A DNA stretch of 64,000 bases, from NCBI RefSeq assembly GCF_900446255.1, contig NZ_UIGI01000001.1, positions 4,056,763-4,120,762 on the forward strand, read 5' to 3'. Below are positions 29,076 through 41,416 of the stretch, one piece after another (within the stretch, counting starts at the first letter, position 1; every line of letters begins with the position of its first letter). This stretch comes from Buttiauxella agrestis. GTDB lineage: Bacteria > Pseudomonadota > Gammaproteobacteria > Enterobacterales > Enterobacteriaceae. Below the pieces are notes generated by a model. The model searched no databases. It was not told the DNA's origin and saw nothing but the letters and a program-made list of their open reading frames with translations. The position numbers and the translations under genes are program-made.

Positions 29076-30119
29076 TTAGAGGCTATTGAAAACGCGGTTT
29101 TCCTGCTCATTCACACGAATGAACGTGGTGCGTTTGGTCAGCTCTTTCAAACGAGAGGCACCCACATAAGTACATGCAGAACGCAGGCCGCCCAAAATGT
29201 CACGAGCGGTGTTTTCTACAGGGCCACGCAATGGCAGCTTAACGGTTTTGCCTTCAGCAGCACGGTATTTTGCAACACCACCCACGTGGCGAGTCATTGC
29301 AGACTCGGAACTCATACCGTAGAACAGCATGAATTTCTCACCGTTTTCTTCGACGATTGTGCCGCCGCTTTCGTCATGACCTGCCAGCATACCGCCCAGC
29401 ATCACGAAATCTGCGCCGCCACCGAAGGCTTTAGCCACATCGCCTGGCATAGTACAACCGCCGTCGCTAACAATCTGACCGCCAAGGCCATGCGCTGCAT
29501 CAGCACATTCAATAACAGCGGAAAGTTGTGGATAGCCAACACCAGTTTTGACACGAGTGGTACAAACGGAACCCGGACCGATACCGACTTTGACGATGTC
29601 CGCGCCGGAAAGAACCAGCTCTTCGCACATTTCACCCGTCACAACGTTACCTGCACAGATAACTTTATTTGGCCATGCATCACGCGCTTTGGAAACAAAC
29701 TGAGTGAAGTGCTCAGAATAACCATTTGCCACATCGATGCAGATAAATTGCAGCGCTGGGTTAAGGTTCAGAATTTGTTTGGTTTTCTCGAAATCAGCGT
29801 CTGATGTACCCGTTGAAACCATGACAAATTTCAGGATGCTTTCTGGAGTGGATTTCACGAAGTCGCTCCACTCTTCAAAAGAGTAGTGCTTATGAACGGC
29901 GGTGAGGATATCAAACGAAGCCAGAGCCTTGGCCATGCCGAATGTACCAACGGTGTCCATGTTAGCAGCAATGATCGGAACACCTGACCATGCAATACCG
30001 GAGTGTTTGAAAGTGAACTGGCGCTCAAGCTCTACATCAGAGCGGCTTTTCAGAGTGGAACGTTTTGGACGAATAAGAACGTCTTTAAAACCTAACTTCA
30101 AATCTTCTTCAATACGCAT
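29076..30119 (-). CDS. guaC: GMP reductase
   Basis: A 347-aa NADPH-dependent enzyme that deaminates GMP to IMP in purine salvage. It is a TIM barrel of the IMPDH/GMPR family with the catalytic Cys in [15 protein letters not shown] (about residue 186), followed by the phosphate-binding [26 protein letters not shown]. The start at 30119 ([15 protein letters not shown]) gives the E. coli length. The longer open frame upstream is not family sequence. Confidence 0.97.
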   Translation of the reverse strand: MRIEEDLKLGFKDVLIRPKRSTLKSRSDVELERQFTFKHSGIAWSGVPIIAANMDTVGTFGMAKALASFDILTAVHKHYSFEEWSDFVKSTPESILKFVMVSTGTSDADFEKTKQILNLNPALQFICIDVANGYSEHFTQFVSKARDAWPNKVICAGNVVTGEMCEELVLSGADIVKVGIGPGSVCTTRVKTGVGYPQLSAVIECADAAHGLGGQIVSDGGCTMPGDVAKAFGGGADFVMLGGMLAGHDESGGTIVEENGEKFMLFYGMSSESAMTRHVGGVAKYRAAEGKTVKLPLRGPVENTARDILGGLRSACTYVGASRLKELTKRTTFIRVNEQENRVFNSL

Positions 30120-30304
30120 GTTGCAGATTCCTGGGTCGAATGGCGAAGGACGCGTGAACGCAATTGGCGATTTGGACACCAATTCCAGTGACGCTATCAT
30201 ACGCACTATTAATACCGCTGCAAGACTGCGAAAACAGTCTTTTTTACGCTACAATCGTTAAAATTTACCTAAGAAATGTGTAATCGCTTTAGGGTCTGGT
30301 TTTT

Positions 30305-30925
30305 ATGGTTTATACGGTGGCATTAACGGGTGGGATTGGCAGCGGAAAAAGCACTGTCGCTGATAACTTTTCCCGATTAGGTATTACCGTTGTCGACGCG
30401 GATATCATTGCGCGCCAGGTCGTTGAACCAGGACAGCCCGCCCTTAACATTATTTATGAACATTTCGGTCCAGAGATCCTCCTTCCGGATGGCACTCTGA
30501 ATCGCCGGGTTCTTCGCGAAAGAATCTTTTCTTCTCCAGCGGAAAAGCAGTGGCTTAATGCTTTACTGCACCCGCTTATTCATCAGCGCACCCAAACTGA
30601 AATCAGCCAGGCACTTTCTCCTTATGTACTATGGGTTGTTCCGTTATTAGTCGAGAATAATCTGCAACAAAAGGCCGATCGCGTTTTGGTCGTTGATGTG
30701 TCGCCAGAAGTACAAATCGCACGTACTATTGCGCGCGATAAAGTCAGTCGTGAACATGCGCAACAAATTATTGCTGCACAAGCGACACGCGAGGCACGTT
30801 TGAACGCTGCCGATGATGTAATTAATAATGATGGTGCCCCCGAAAAGGTGGCCGCACATGTTGACCGTCTGCACCGCCAGTACCTGGAACTAGCGTCGCA
30901 GGCCGCACAGCAGGAAAATGAATAA
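30305..30925 (+). CDS. coaE: Dephospho-CoA kinase
   Basis: A 206-aa enzyme catalysing the last step of coenzyme A synthesis, phosphorylation of dephospho-CoA. The P-loop GGIGSGKST is at residues 8-16, and the CoA-binding and lid regions ([26 protein letters not shown]) are intact. It has the same length as E. coli CoaE. Its stop overlaps the zapD start by one base, so coaE-zapD-yacG form one unit. Confidence 0.97.
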   Translation: MVYTVALTGGIGSGKSTVADNFSRLGITVVDADIIARQVVEPGQPALNIIYEHFGPEILLPDGTLNRRVLRERIFSSPAEKQWLNALLHPLIHQRTQTEISQALSPYVLWVVPLLVENNLQQKADRVLVVDVSPEVQIARTIARDKVSREHAQQIIAAQATREARLNAADDVINNDGAPEKVAAHVDRLHRQYLELASQAAQQENE

Positions 30926-31668
30926 TGAGCACCCAGATTCTTTTTGAGCACCCATTGAATGAAAAAATGCGTACCTGGCTGCGTATCGAGTTCTTAATTC
31001 AACAACTCGAAAGTTCATTACCGGTAGAAAACACTTCCAAAGCACTACACTTCTTCCGCAACGTCGGCGATCTGCTGGATGTCTTTGAACGCGGTGAAAT
31101 TCGTACCGATATTCTTAAAGAACTTGAGCGCCAGCAGCGCAAATTACTGAGTTGGGCGGAAGTTCCGGGTGTAGATATGCAGCGAATCGACTCACTGCGT
31201 AGCCAACTTAAAGAACATGGCAGCCTGTTAATGGCGGCCCCACGTTTAGGGCAGGCTTTGCGCGAAGACCGTCTGATTGCACTGGTTCGTCAGCGTCTTA
31301 GCATCCCTGGAGGATGCTGTAGCTTTGATTTACCGACATTGCATATCTGGCTGTATTCTCCGCAAACACAGCGTGACGCGCAGATTAATCAGTGGTTGGC
31401 GAGCTTGCAGCCGTTAAAACAATCTCTGGATCTGCTGTTGGATATTATTCGTAATTCTGCACCATTCCGTAAGCAAACTAGCTTGAATGGTTTTTATCAG
31501 GATAACGGCGATGACGCCGATTTGTTGCGTTTAAAGCTGGATTTGTCTTGTCAGCTGTACCCGCAGGTATCCGGACATAAAAGCCGTTTTGCGATCCGTT
31601 TCTTACCACTTGATAGCGAAAATGGGGTTATCCCTGAACGACTTGATTTCGAACTTGCATGCTGCTGA
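30925..31668 (+). CDS. zapD: Cell division protein ZapD
   Basis: A 247-aa cytoplasmic protein that binds the C-terminal tail of FtsZ and bundles protofilaments at the Z ring. It matches E. coli ZapD in length and sequence ([33 protein letters not shown]). It lies between coaE and yacG in one operon. Confidence 0.95.
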   Translation: MSTQILFEHPLNEKMRTWLRIEFLIQQLESSLPVENTSKALHFFRNVGDLLDVFERGEIRTDILKELERQQRKLLSWAEVPGVDMQRIDSLRSQLKEHGSLLMAAPRLGQALREDRLIALVRQRLSIPGGCCSFDLPTLHIWLYSPQTQRDAQINQWLASLQPLKQSLDLLLDIIRNSAPFRKQTSLNGFYQDNGDDADLLRLKLDLSCQLYPQVSGHKSRFAIRFLPLDSENGVIPERLDFELACC

Positions 31669-31677
31669 GGAGCTAAC

Positions 31678-31875
31678 GTGTCTGAATCCATTAGTGTAAA
31701 TTGCCCTGGCTGCGGTAAAACAGTTATCTGGAATGAAACCAGCCCGTACCGACCATTTTGTAGCAAACGCTGCCAGCTGATTGATTTAGGTGAATGGGCC
31801 GCTGAGGAAAAAAGAATTCCGAGCAGCGGCGATTTGTCAGACAGCGACGGCTGGAGTGAAGAAGACCTGCGTTAA
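31678..31875 (+). CDS. yacG: DNA gyrase inhibitor YacG
   Basis: A 65-aa zinc protein that binds GyrB and inhibits gyrase. The four zinc ligands are Cys9, Cys12, Cys28 and Cys32 (CPGC ... FCSKRC), followed by an acidic tail. The start is GTG, with GAGGAG about 6 nt upstream. Its stop codon TAA overlaps the stop of convergent mutT within the four bases TTAA. Confidence 0.95.
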   Translation: MSESISVNCPGCGKTVIWNETSPYRPFCSKRCQLIDLGEWAAEEKRIPSSGDLSDSDGWSEEDLR

Positions 31876-32276
31876 CGTTGCTGTCGTTCGTCAATGACTA
31901 GTTTGGTAATAACCGGTTCATTGGCTGGTGGAAAATCTGCAGCCACCAGCGCATTTTGCGCAATCCATTGACCCGGTTGCCCTTCTTTACCCCACGGCTC
32001 GCCTTCCCAACTTTCCACCAGGAAAAACCACAACGAGATATGCCTGTCCGGGAACTGATAGGCTAGTTTCTCAAACAGTGTAAATTCAGTCGCTGTAATA
32101 CCTGTTTCTTCCTGAAGTTCACGGACTAACGCCTGCTCTGGCGTTTCACCCGCTTCGATTTTCCCACCGGGAAATTCAAGCTTATTCGCCATATGAGCAT
32201 CAGCGGCTCGCTGGGTAATAAAAATTTCGCTCTTAGGGTTACGAATAATGCCCACGGCGATTTCTAATTGTTTCAT
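31872..32276 (-). CDS. mutT: 8-oxo-dGTP diphosphatase MutT
   Basis: A 134-aa Nudix hydrolase that removes 8-oxo-dGTP from the nucleotide pool and so prevents A:T to C:G transversions. The full Nudix box is present ([18 protein letters not shown], then QEETGI). The start at 32276 ([13 protein letters not shown]) matches E. coli. The C-terminus is about five residues longer than the 129-aa E. coli protein (ends VIDERQQR). Confidence 0.96.
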   Translation of the reverse strand: MKQLEIAVGIIRNPKSEIFITQRAADAHMANKLEFPGGKIEAGETPEQALVRELQEETGITATEFTLFEKLAYQFPDRHISLWFFLVESWEGEPWGKEGQPGQWIAQNALVAADFPPANEPVITKLVIDERQQR

Positions 32277-32297
32277 TTTTGTGCAGGTGCTCCATAT

Positions 32298-32323
32298 AAA
32301 AAAGGCGCAGCAAGCTGCGCCTT
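32298..32323 (-). terminator. Terminator between secA and mutT
   Basis: GGCGCAGC and GCTGCGCC (32304-32311 and 32314-32321) form an 8-bp stem with a short loop. On the minus strand it is followed by six T (32298-32303). It would end the secM-secA transcript, although mutT lies downstream on the same strand. Confidence 0.8.
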
Positions 32324-32340
32324 CATCGACAATCAAGTGT

Positions 32341-35046
32341 TTAGCTTAAACGACCATGACACTGTTTGTATTTTTTACCGGAACCACATGGGCATGGGTC
32401 GTTACGGCCCACTTTGCGTTCACCCGTTTCTGAAGCCAACTCTTGTGCGGCGATCGTCTCGTCATCCTGGTGGCTCAGCTGTTGCATCTGTGCTAAACGC
32501 TCAGCTTCTTCACGACGTTGTTGTTCCATCGCTTCTACTTCTTCAGGCATACGAACCTGTACTTTGCTCAGCGTACTGATCACTTCATATTTCAGTGATT
32601 CAAGCATTGCGGCAAACATAGAGAAGGATTCACGTTTGTATTCTTGCTTAGGATCTTTTTGCGCGTAACCACGTAAGTGAATACCCTGACGCAGATAATC
32701 CATTGCCGCCAAATGCTCTTTCCAAAGTGAATCAAGAGTTTGCAGCATGACGCCTTTTTCGAAGTGACGCATCATTTCAATGCCAACCACTTCTTCTTTA
32801 CGCTTATACACTTCGATAGCGTTTTCCAAAATACGCTCGCGCAGTGTTTCTTCGTGCAGTTCAGGCTCTTTATCCAGCCACTCTTTAATTGGCAGTTCAA
32901 GATCGAAATCGTTTTTCAGACGCTCTTCCAGACCTTCAACATCCCACATTTCTTCCAGGGATTGTGGCGGAATATGCGCATCAATAGTCACTTTGAACAC
33001 ATCTTCACGAATGCTGTTGATGGTTTCACTTACGTCGCTCACATCCAGTAATTCGTTACGCTGGGTGTAGATGGCACGACGCTGATCGTTCGCCACATCA
33101 TCGTATTCAAGAAGTTGTTTACGAATATCAAAGTTACGGCTTTCAACTTTACGCTGTGCGTTAGCAATCGCTTTAGTGACCCATGGGTGTTCAATCGCTT
33201 CACCCGGTTTCATACCCAGTTTACGCATCATGCCGGAGACACGATCCGATGCGAAAATACGCATCAGTGAATCTTCCATCGACAGATAGAAACGAGATGA
33301 ACCCGCATCACCCTGACGACCAGAACGGCCACGCAGCTGGTTATCGATACGACGAGATTCGTGACGTTCAGTACCGATGATATGCAGGCCGCCAGATGCC
33401 AGAACCGCATCATGACGAATCTGCCAGTCAGCTTTAATTTGTGCAATTTGCTCTGGGGTTGGGTTTTCAAGCTCAGCCACTTCTGACTGCCAGCTGCCGC
33501 CCAACACGATATCCGTACCACGACCCGCCATGTTCGTTGCGATAGTTACCGCAGCAGGATAACCCGCCTGAGCAACGATACCGGCTTCGTTGGCGTGGAA
33601 CTTAGCGTTCAGAACATTGTGTTTAATGCCCGCTTTGGTCAGCTCAGCAGAAACCACTTCGGATTTCTCGATAGAAATCGTACCTACGAGCACGGGCTGG
33701 CCGTTAATGGTACGTTCTTTAATGTCTTCGATGATCGCCGCAATTTTATCCATTTCAGTCATGTAGACCAAATCTGGCATGTCTTTACGAATCATTGGGC
33801 GGTTAGTTGGCACAACGATGGTATCGAGTTTATAGATAGAGCTGAATTCGAAGGCTTCGGTATCCGCAGTACCGGTCATACCTGCCAGTTTTTCATACAG
33901 ACGGAAGTAGTTCTGGAAGGTAATAGAGGCCAGAGTCTGGTTTTCGTTCTGGATATCCACACCTTCTTTGGCTTCAACAGCCTGGTGCAGGCCATCAGAC
34001 CAACGGCGACCTTGCATGGTACGGCCTGTGTGCTCATCAACGATGATGACTTCGCCATCTTTTACGATGTAGTCAACGTCACGGGTGAACAGTACATGTG
34101 CGCGCAGAGCTGCAGTCACATGGTGCATCAGCATAATGTTAGTTGGGGAGTACAATGACTCGCCTTCTTCCATGATGCCTTCGCGTACCAGTAGCTCTTC
34201 AACCAGTACCAGACCGCGTTCAGTAATGTTTACCTGACGAGATTTTTCGTCAACGGAGAAGTGACCTTCGCCCTGGAAAGTATCGGAGTCTTCTTTTTCC
34301 TGACGGATCAGGCTTGGGATGATTTCGTTTACTTTGCGGTACATCTCAGAGCTATCTTCCGCCGGGCCGGAGATGATCAGCGGAGTACGTGCTTCATCGA
34401 TAAGGATTGAGTCAACCTCATCCACCAACGCATAGTGCAGTTTACGTTGTACGCGTTCTTCAGGGCTGAACGCCATGTTGTCACGCAGGTAGTCAAAACC
34501 GTATTCGTTGTTGGTGCCGTAAGTGATGTCAGCTGCATAGGCTTCGCGTTTTGCAGGCGCTGGCATGCCAGGTAAGTTAATGCCGACACTCAGGCCAAGG
34601 TACTCGAACAACGGACGGTTGTTTTCGGCATCACGCTGGGCCAGATAGTCGTTCACAGTCACAACGTGAACACCACGACCGCTTAATGCGTTCAGGTATG
34701 CAGGCAGAGTTGCCGTCAGGGTTTTACCTTCACCTGTACGCATTTCCGCGATACAGCGATCGTTCAGTACCATACCGCCAAGCAGCTGTACGTCGAAGTG
34801 ACGCATGCCGAACACACGCTTACTTGCTTCACGGACCACAGCAAAAGCTTCTGGGATCAGGTTTTCCAGCACTTCGCCTTTTTCAAGACGCGCACGGAAT
34901 TCACCGGTTTTTGCTTTTAATTCGTCATCGGAAAGTTTTTCAATTTCCGGTTCCATGCTGTTGATAAGAGTCACAACTTTACGCATACGACGCAGAGTAC
35001 GGTCGTTACGGCTACCGAAAACTTTAGTTAATAATTTGATTAGCAT
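32341..35046 (-). CDS. secA: Preprotein translocase ATPase SecA
   Basis: A 901-aa motor that drives proteins through SecYEG, the same length as E. coli SecA. Walker A is at [10 protein letters not shown] (Lys108), and the DEAD-type [16 protein letters not shown] and the helicase motif GRSGRQGD are present. The C-terminal zinc finger [13 protein letters not shown] (Cys885, Cys887, Cys896, His897) binds SecB and lipids. SecM is encoded 66 bp upstream and controls secA translation by ribosome stalling. Confidence 0.98.
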   Translation of the reverse strand: MLIKLLTKVFGSRNDRTLRRMRKVVTLINSMEPEIEKLSDDELKAKTGEFRARLEKGEVLENLIPEAFAVVREASKRVFGMRHFDVQLLGGMVLNDRCIAEMRTGEGKTLTATLPAYLNALSGRGVHVVTVNDYLAQRDAENNRPLFEYLGLSVGINLPGMPAPAKREAYAADITYGTNNEYGFDYLRDNMAFSPEERVQRKLHYALVDEVDSILIDEARTPLIISGPAEDSSEMYRKVNEIIPSLIRQEKEDSDTFQGEGHFSVDEKSRQVNITERGLVLVEELLVREGIMEEGESLYSPTNIMLMHHVTAALRAHVLFTRDVDYIVKDGEVIIVDEHTGRTMQGRRWSDGLHQAVEAKEGVDIQNENQTLASITFQNYFRLYEKLAGMTGTADTEAFEFSSIYKLDTIVVPTNRPMIRKDMPDLVYMTEMDKIAAIIEDIKERTINGQPVLVGTISIEKSEVVSAELTKAGIKHNVLNAKFHANEAGIVAQAGYPAAVTIATNMAGRGTDIVLGGSWQSEVAELENPTPEQIAQIKADWQIRHDAVLASGGLHIIGTERHESRRIDNQLRGRSGRQGDAGSSRFYLSMEDSLMRIFASDRVSGMMRKLGMKPGEAIEHPWVTKAIANAQRKVESRNFDIRKQLLEYDDVANDQRRAIYTQRNELLDVSDVSETINSIREDVFKVTIDAHIPPQSLEEMWDVEGLEERLKNDFDLELPIKEWLDKEPELHEETLRERILENAIEVYKRKEEVVGIEMMRHFEKGVMLQTLDSLWKEHLAAMDYLRQGIHLRGYAQKDPKQEYKRESFSMFAAMLESLKYEVISTLSKVQVRMPEEVEAMEQQRREEAERLAQMQQLSHQDDETIAAQELASETGERKVGRNDPCPCGSGKKYKQCHGRLS

Positions 35047-35112
35047 AATAAATTCTCAAACGCCTACCGTCAGGGTAGAGCTAAAATAACGTTATAATTA
35101 AAGGGAATGGTT

Positions 35113-35619
35113 TTAGCTGAGGCGTAGTGGACCGGCGCGGATACCGTGAACCTGGCTAATCCAGATGGCAGGACTAAAAGTCTCGACAGCTGGCGGTTGC
35201 CAAAGCGCAATGTGGCGCACAATTACGGGCTGTTTGCTTTCCTGGGTGAGTAACGCGGTGAGCGTATCCAGTAAAGCGAGTTTATGTGCCTGAAGTGGCA
35301 AGCTCTCTTCTGCGACCGGGAGCGTTTGAGGCACCATAGCAAAAGAAAGGTGGCGTATTACTGTACGAATCGCATGTTGATGCCAGTAATCGACACTAAA
35401 TGATGGTCGTCGGGTACTTTCCTGTAATAATGCCAGACTATTGAAGCTGACTTTGTTCAGGTAGTCGTGACTGCTGGTAGAGGTTTCTGCCGGGGCTGTA
35501 GGCTCGGTATTTTGGCTGAGCGCAGGCATGCCAAAACTCGCCGCGACCATCCCCAATAAGAGATGCGGCCAGAAGTAACGTCTGCCAAACTGTCGCCAAC
35601 GATTTAGAATACCAATCAC
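35113..35619 (-). CDS. secM: Secretion monitor SecM with arrest peptide
   Basis: A 168-aa secreted regulator whose translation stalls unless it is pulled by the secretion machinery, exposing the secA ribosome site. The C-terminal arrest segment is [17 protein letters not shown] (148-164). It keeps the key F, W, I, GIRAGP residues of E. coli FSTPVWISQAQGIRAGP and ends in the essential Pro164. An N-terminal signal segment (about 15-35) is visible. The start is GTG at 35619; an upstream ATG is out of frame and meets a stop at once. Sequence between signal and arrest site is much less conserved, as is usual for SecM. Confidence 0.94.
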   Translation of the reverse strand: MIGILNRWRQFGRRYFWPHLLLGMVAASFGMPALSQNTEPTAPAETSTSSHDYLNKVSFNSLALLQESTRRPSFSVDYWHQHAIRTVIRHLSFAMVPQTLPVAEESLPLQAHKLALLDTLTALLTQESKQPVIVRHIALWQPPAVETFSPAIWISQVHGIRAGPLRLS

Positions 35620-35641
35620 TTTTTCCGCCGGAGCATTATGT

Positions 35642-36160
35642 ATGCGTGATAGTCGCCCACAATCTTTAGATCATTTGTTCGATGATGCTGGTGCCGAAAG
35701 CGTGCTGCAAAACGTGCAACAACGTGCCACTGCGCTACTTCGGCTCAACAGGGCGGTGAAAGGAATATTACCCGCTCAACTGCATCCCTGGTGCCGGGTC
35801 GCAAATTTTCGACAAGGCATTCTCGTACTTGAAACTGCAAATGCTAGCTGGCTGATGCGCTTACGCTATGAACAAGCCACACTATTAAGTGCATTACGTG
35901 CGCAAATATTACCATCATTGACATCAATCGACATCAGGATTAATCCATCACTGGCTGCAATTGGGCAAGAATCAGTACAAGAAAACAGCATTCAGACAGT
36001 GAAAGGTAAAACTGAAGGGGTTAACAGAGTGTTGAGCCAGCAAAGTGCTGAGGCATTAAGAATGGTGGCTGAAGGTAGCCCTGAGAAATTGAAGGCAATA
36101 ATAGAACGACTGGCATCATTGGCCGGAGAGAGTACCAATGAAACCAGTCGCAATAAATAA
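35642..36160 (+). CDS. DciA-like DUF721 protein
   Basis: A 172-aa protein with a DUF721/DciA core at about 25-105 ([44 protein letters not shown]) and a Ser/Gln-rich, probably flexible C-terminal tail. DciA proteins load or operate the replicative helicase DnaB in many bacteria. Enterics mostly use DnaC instead, so its job here is unclear. It is divergent from secM with only 22 bp between start codons, and convergent with lpxC with 8 bp between stops. K-12 has only a short non-coding gap at this site, as I recall. Confidence 0.88.
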   Translation: MRDSRPQSLDHLFDDAGAESVLQNVQQRATALLRLNRAVKGILPAQLHPWCRVANFRQGILVLETANASWLMRLRYEQATLLSALRAQILPSLTSIDIRINPSLAAIGQESVQENSIQTVKGKTEGVNRVLSQQSAEALRMVAEGSPEKLKAIIERLASLAGESTNETSRNK

Positions 36161-37107
<947 letters not shown>

Positions 37108-37186
37108 CTATCCAACCGAAGTGTATATCACAATCGGTGGACCAGTTTAGCACAAAGAGCGGAGATCCCCAACTTCCGGTTTATTC

Positions 37187-38338
37187 TTAATCAGCTTGCT
37201 TGCGCAAAAACGCTGGAATATCCAGATAATCAGGCTCTTTCGTCGTTTGTGGCGTGTTGTCGTTAACTACTTTGGCAACAGGTTTTTGCTCTTGCTGAAG
37301 CGGAGCCATCCCGTGCTGCTGGTAGCGATCCATGACAGGTTGCTGAGTTTGTTTGTTGGTCACCAGGGTGATTTCTGGACGCTTGTCCATACCAATACCG
37401 GTTGCAACAACAGTAACACGCAGTTCGTCGTTCATCTCTGGGTCCAGAGAAGTACCGATAACCACAGTGGCGTTATCAGATGCGAACGCACGGATGGTGT
37501 TACCGACAGTTTCAAACTCGTCCAGACGCAGGTCAAAGCCAGCAGTAATGTTGACCAAAACACCACGTGCGCCAGAAAGATCGATATCTTCCAACAGCGG
37601 GCTGGAAATTGCCATTTCAGCAGCTTCTTCTGCACGGTCTTCACCACTTGCAACACCAGAGCCCATCATGGCATAACCCATTTCGGACATTACGGTGCGC
37701 ACGTCAGCGAAGTCGACGTTCATCAGACCCGGACGGGTAATCAACTCTGCGATACCCTGCACAGCGCCTTTCAGTACATCGTTTGCTGCGCCAAAAGCGT
37801 CAAGCAAAGAGATACCGCGACCCAGTACTTTCAGTAATTTGTCGTTAGGAATGGTGATCAAGGAGTCAACATGCTTAGACAGCTCGGCAATACCCTGCTC
37901 CGCGAAAGCCATGCGCTTCTTGCCTTCAAAGTTGAAAGGTTTGGTCACAACGGCAACGGTCAGAATGCCTAAGTCTTTAGCGACTTCAGCCACGACAGGT
38001 GCTGCACCTGTACCAGTACCGCCACCCATACCTGCGGCGATAAATACCATGTCTGCGCCTTCAAGGGCTGCACGTAACGCATCGCGGTCTTCTTCCGCAG
38101 CGGTACGACCCACTTCTGGGTTTGCTCCAGCCCCCAGACCTTTGGTAATTCCATTACCAATCTGGATTGTCTGGCCTACAGCAGTTTTGCGTAACGCCTG
38201 AGCGTCGGTATTCACTGCAAAGAATTCAACACCCTCGATGCGCTCACGCACCATGTGTTCAACGGCATTGCCGCCGCCACCACCGACGCCGATGACTTTA
38301 ATCACCGCGTCGTTGGTCAGTTCCATAGGTTCAAACAT
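37187..38338 (-). CDS. ftsZ: Cell division GTPase FtsZ
   Basis: A 383-aa tubulin-like GTPase that forms the Z ring. The tubulin signature GGGTGTG, the N-terminal [11 protein letters not shown] loop and the T7-loop region [11 protein letters not shown] are visible. The conserved C-terminal tail [14 protein letters not shown] binds FtsA, ZipA, ZapD and MinC. It matches the E. coli length and lies 63 bp downstream of ftsA. Confidence 0.98.
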   Translation of the reverse strand: MFEPMELTNDAVIKVIGVGGGGGNAVEHMVRERIEGVEFFAVNTDAQALRKTAVGQTIQIGNGITKGLGAGANPEVGRTAAEEDRDALRAALEGADMVFIAAGMGGGTGTGAAPVVAEVAKDLGILTVAVVTKPFNFEGKKRMAFAEQGIAELSKHVDSLITIPNDKLLKVLGRGISLLDAFGAANDVLKGAVQGIAELITRPGLMNVDFADVRTVMSEMGYAMMGSGVASGEDRAEEAAEMAISSPLLEDIDLSGARGVLVNITAGFDLRLDEFETVGNTIRAFASDNATVVIGTSLDPEMNDELRVTVVATGIGMDKRPEITLVTNKQTQQPVMDRYQQHGMAPLQQEQKPVAKVVNDNTPQTTKEPDYLDIPAFLRKQAD

Positions 38339-38401
38339 AGTTTCTCTCCGTTTTGTGCCTGTCGCCTGAGACCACTAATTTTGTCTGGTCTCTTATAAAA
38401 A

Positions 38402-39658
38402 TTAAAACTCTTTTCTCAGCCAGCTGTTGATTCGCTTAATCCATGAGCCGACAGAGGAGCGTTTTTCCACTTCTGCTTCACCACTGAGATGTGTTTCTTT
38501 CCCGTAGTGCAGCAAGCCGACTGCTGTGGAGTAATAAGACTCCTGGGCATAATCAGTCAGGCCTGTAATATTTAACGGTTGTCCAATACGAACTTGCGTA
38601 TGGAACACACGTTGCGCACAGGCTGCCAGCCCTTCAATCTGCGCCGCGCCGCCCGTGAGTACAATCCCCGCCGCCAGGTGGTGCTTCACACCTTGCTGGC
38701 GAAGTTGTTCTTGTAATTGCAAAATCTCTTCGTTTACCAGATTCAGAAGTTCGGTATAACGTGGCTCGATAACTTCTGCGAGTGTCTGACGTTGCAGGCT
38801 ACGCGGCGGACGTCCGCCTACGCTTGGCACTTCAACGTTTTCGTCTTTACCTACAATCGAACCCAGAGCGCAGCCATGGCGCACTTTAATGGCTTCTGCA
38901 TCACTCGGCGGTGTGCCGAAGGCATAGGCGATATCACTGGTCACCACGTTCCCTGCGTAAGGAATCACTTTGGTGTGACGCAATGCGCCGCCAGTGTAGA
39001 CCGCAATATCCATTGTACCACCACCGACATCGACTACGCAGACCCCTAATTCACGCTCATCTTCAGTCAAAACTGCATAGCTTGCTGCTAGTCCTGCAAA
39101 GATCAGTTGGTCAACTTTCAGGCCACATCGTTCAACAGCTTTGACGATGTTTTTAGCCATGTCGTTATGGCAGGTAATCAAGTGCACTTTAGCCTGCATG
39201 CGCACACCAGATAAACCTACAGGATTTTTGATGCCTTCCTGGTAGTCAATTGCATATTCTTGCGGGATTACGTGCAAAACACGATGCTCGTCACGTACGC
39301 GTACTGATTTCGCGGTGTGAACAACGTTCTCAACGTCTTCCTGCGTCACTTCTTCTTCAGAAATTGGCACCATGCCAATCTCGTTTTGACAGCTAATATG
39401 TTTACCTGACAGCGCAAGGTAGACCGAAGATATCTGGCAATCCGCCATTAATTCGGCCTGATCAATCGCGCGCTGAACGCATTTTACGACTGATTCGAGA
39501 TCGTTTACGCCACCTTTGTCCATACCACGCGATGGGCAACTACCCACGCCAATAATATTGACCATACCGTCAGGCAGAACTTCCCCTACTAAAGCGGCAA
39601 CCTTTGCGGTACCGATCTCCAGTCCTACTACCAGTTTTCTGTCCGTCGCCTTGATCAT
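38402..39658 (-). CDS. ftsA: Cell division actin-like protein FtsA
   Basis: A 418-aa ATP-binding protein of the actin/Hsp70 fold that tethers FtsZ to the membrane. It shows the SHS2 (1C) subdomain, the phosphate-loop motifs (VVGLEIGTAKV and VVDVGGGTMDIAVY) and a C-terminal amphipathic membrane-targeting helix (WIKRINSWLRKEF). It is two residues shorter than E. coli FtsA. It begins 2 bp after the ftsQ stop. Confidence 0.97.
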   Translation of the reverse strand: MIKATDRKLVVGLEIGTAKVAALVGEVLPDGMVNIIGVGSCPSRGMDKGGVNDLESVVKCVQRAIDQAELMADCQISSVYLALSGKHISCQNEIGMVPISEEEVTQEDVENVVHTAKSVRVRDEHRVLHVIPQEYAIDYQEGIKNPVGLSGVRMQAKVHLITCHNDMAKNIVKAVERCGLKVDQLIFAGLAASYAVLTEDERELGVCVVDVGGGTMDIAVYTGGALRHTKVIPYAGNVVTSDIAYAFGTPPSDAEAIKVRHGCALGSIVGKDENVEVPSVGGRPPRSLQRQTLAEVIEPRYTELLNLVNEEILQLQEQLRQQGVKHHLAAGIVLTGGAAQIEGLAACAQRVFHTQVRIGQPLNITGLTDYAQESYYSTAVGLLHYGKETHLSGEAEVEKRSSVGSWIKRINSWLRKEF

Positions 39659-39660
39659 TG

Positions 39661-40494
39661 TTATTCTGCCTGTGCCTGATTCTGTTGCTGATTAGGAGTA
39701 GATTCCTCTACGGGAGCGGGCTGCCAGCCTACCGCCGCGCCGGAGTCATAACGCAGGTCGACATAACTAATCCTTTTATTGTCGGCTTGCTCTTGCTGCT
39801 GCAGAACCGGGTAAAGTTCTACAAAACGACTCAGGCGTTTCATTGTTTCGCCCCGACCTAAATTAAGTTTGATGCCATTATTTAGCGTCAATTGCCAGGA
39901 GCGCCGAGCGGTCATTGCCGCTTCTTTCAATGTAAATTTATCCTTTGCCAGCACGTCGCCCATTGCGCGATAACCTTGCAATACTTCACCTTCACTGCCT
40001 TCTGGCCCGGATAACATAGGTAAAGTCTGCTTTGTTGCACGTTCTGCTGGAACACTGAACGCATTTCCTTGCGCATCAATCATATGTTGATCATTCCAGC
40101 GCGCTATAGGCACGTATTCAACCAGATGAATCTTCAATTCGTCCGGCCATTGCTTTCTCACGCTCGCCTGCTTGATCCATGGCAAACGTTCAATTTGCTG
40201 CTGGATGATATTCACATCCTGGGTCATAAAGGTGCCCGGTGGCCCCAGAGCCAGAATTGACTGGCGAATATCATCGTTACGGGTGTAATGCCGTTCACCA
40301 GTAACCACTAACTTAGACAATGGCAGCCGCTGTGCATCTTCCATCCAGCCAACCACAATCCAGCCGCCGATAAATACCGTAAACAGTACTGCGCTCAGGA
40401 AAATAATCCCGGCCAGTCGCCCACCGTTACTGCGACGAGAACTGGTTTCTTCTTCTTCCTGGCGATTACGCGTATTCAGAGCTGCTTGCGACAT
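39661..40494 (-). CDS. ftsQ: Cell division protein FtsQ
   Basis: A 277-aa bitopic inner-membrane protein that recruits FtsL/FtsB to the divisome. It has a short cytoplasmic N-terminus, one membrane segment (about 27-49, [22 protein letters not shown]), then a periplasmic POTRA domain (about 55-125) and beta domain. The Gln/Pro-rich C-terminus ends [10 protein letters not shown]. It is separated from the ddlB stop by a single base. Confidence 0.96.
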   Translation of the reverse strand: MSQAALNTRNRQEEEETSSRRSNGGRLAGIIFLSAVLFTVFIGGWIVVGWMEDAQRLPLSKLVVTGERHYTRNDDIRQSILALGPPGTFMTQDVNIIQQQIERLPWIKQASVRKQWPDELKIHLVEYVPIARWNDQHMIDAQGNAFSVPAERATKQTLPMLSGPEGSEGEVLQGYRAMGDVLAKDKFTLKEAAMTARRSWQLTLNNGIKLNLGRGETMKRLSRFVELYPVLQQQEQADNKRISYVDLRYDSGAAVGWQPAPVEESTPNQQQNQAQAE

Positions 40495-40495
40495 A

Positions 40496-41416
40496 TCAGT
40501 CTGCCAACTCCAGAATCCGCACTACCAGTTGAGAGAATGTCATCCCAGCCTGACGTGCCGCCATTGGCACCAGACTGTGGCTGGTCATGCCCGGAGAAGT
40601 GTTCACTTCCAGTAAATAAAACTGGCCGTCACTATCCAGCATGACGTCTACGCGCCCCCAACCGCTGCACCCCAAAACTTGCCAGGCTTGCAGCACTAAT
40701 GCCTGTAATTCTTGCTCGCGTTGTTCGATTAAACCGCCTGGGCAGAAATATTGTGTCTCATCAGAGAGATACTTCGCCTCATAATCATAGAAAATTCCAG
40801 CGGGTTGGATACGAATTGACGGTAATATTTCTTCGCCAACAATCGCAACCGTGTACTCAGGGCCACTGAGCCACTTCTCGATCAGAATTTCTTCGTCATG
40901 TTCAAAGGCCAATTCAAGCGCTGCAGGCAGGGCTGAAACATTATCAACCTTAGACATACCCACGCTTGAGCCTTCACGGCTTGGCTTAACGATGACTGGC
41001 ATCCCTAAGCCTGCAATCTGTTCAACTGTGGTTGCAGAAATACCGGCTTCGACATCACGGCGCGTGAGTGCAACCCACGGAGCGACAGGTAAATCTGCAC
41101 CTTTCCACAATAATTTGGTGCGCAGTTTATCCATCGTGACGGCTGATGCCATGACGCCACTACCGGTATAAGGCAGTTTCAGAAATTCGAGTAACCCTTG
41201 CAGGGTTCCGTCTTCCCCACCGCGACCGTGTAAGGCAATGAATACTTTGTCAAAACCCTGCGCTTTCAGCTCTGTGACGGGTGTGTCTTTCGGGTCAACT
41301 TCGTGCGCATCAATTCCAGCTTCACGCAGGCCAGCGAGTACCGCAGCACCTGATTGCAATGACACCTCACGCTCAGCGGAAGTCCCGCCCAGCAGAACAG
41401 CGATTTTCTCAGCCAT
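40496..41416 (-). CDS. ddlB: D-alanine-D-alanine ligase B
   Basis: A 306-aa ATP-grasp enzyme that makes D-Ala-D-Ala for the peptidoglycan pentapeptide. Visible are the N-terminal [17 protein letters not shown], the ATP-grasp [16 protein letters not shown] and the metal-binding [15 protein letters not shown]. The start at 41416 ([11 protein letters not shown]) matches E. coli and overlaps the end of murC by 8 bp. Confidence 0.97.
   Translation of the reverse strand: MAEKIAVLLGGTSAEREVSLQSGAAVLAGLREAGIDAHEVDPKDTPVTELKAQGFDKVFIALHGRGGEDGTLQGLLEFLKLPYTGSGVMASAVTMDKLRTKLLWKGADLPVAPWVALTRRDVEAGISATTVEQIAGLGMPVIVKPSREGSSVGMSKVDNVSALPAALELAFEHDEEILIEKWLSGPEYTVAIVGEEILPSIRIQPAGIFYDYEAKYLSDETQYFCPGGLIEQREQELQALVLQAWQVLGCSGWGRVDVMLDSDGQFYLLEVNTSPGMTSHSLVPMAARQAGMTFSQLVVRILELAD

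Noticed and set aside
29043-29804. A 253-residue open frame antisense to guaC
   Set aside because: It shadows a fully conserved gene on the other strand and resembles no known family.
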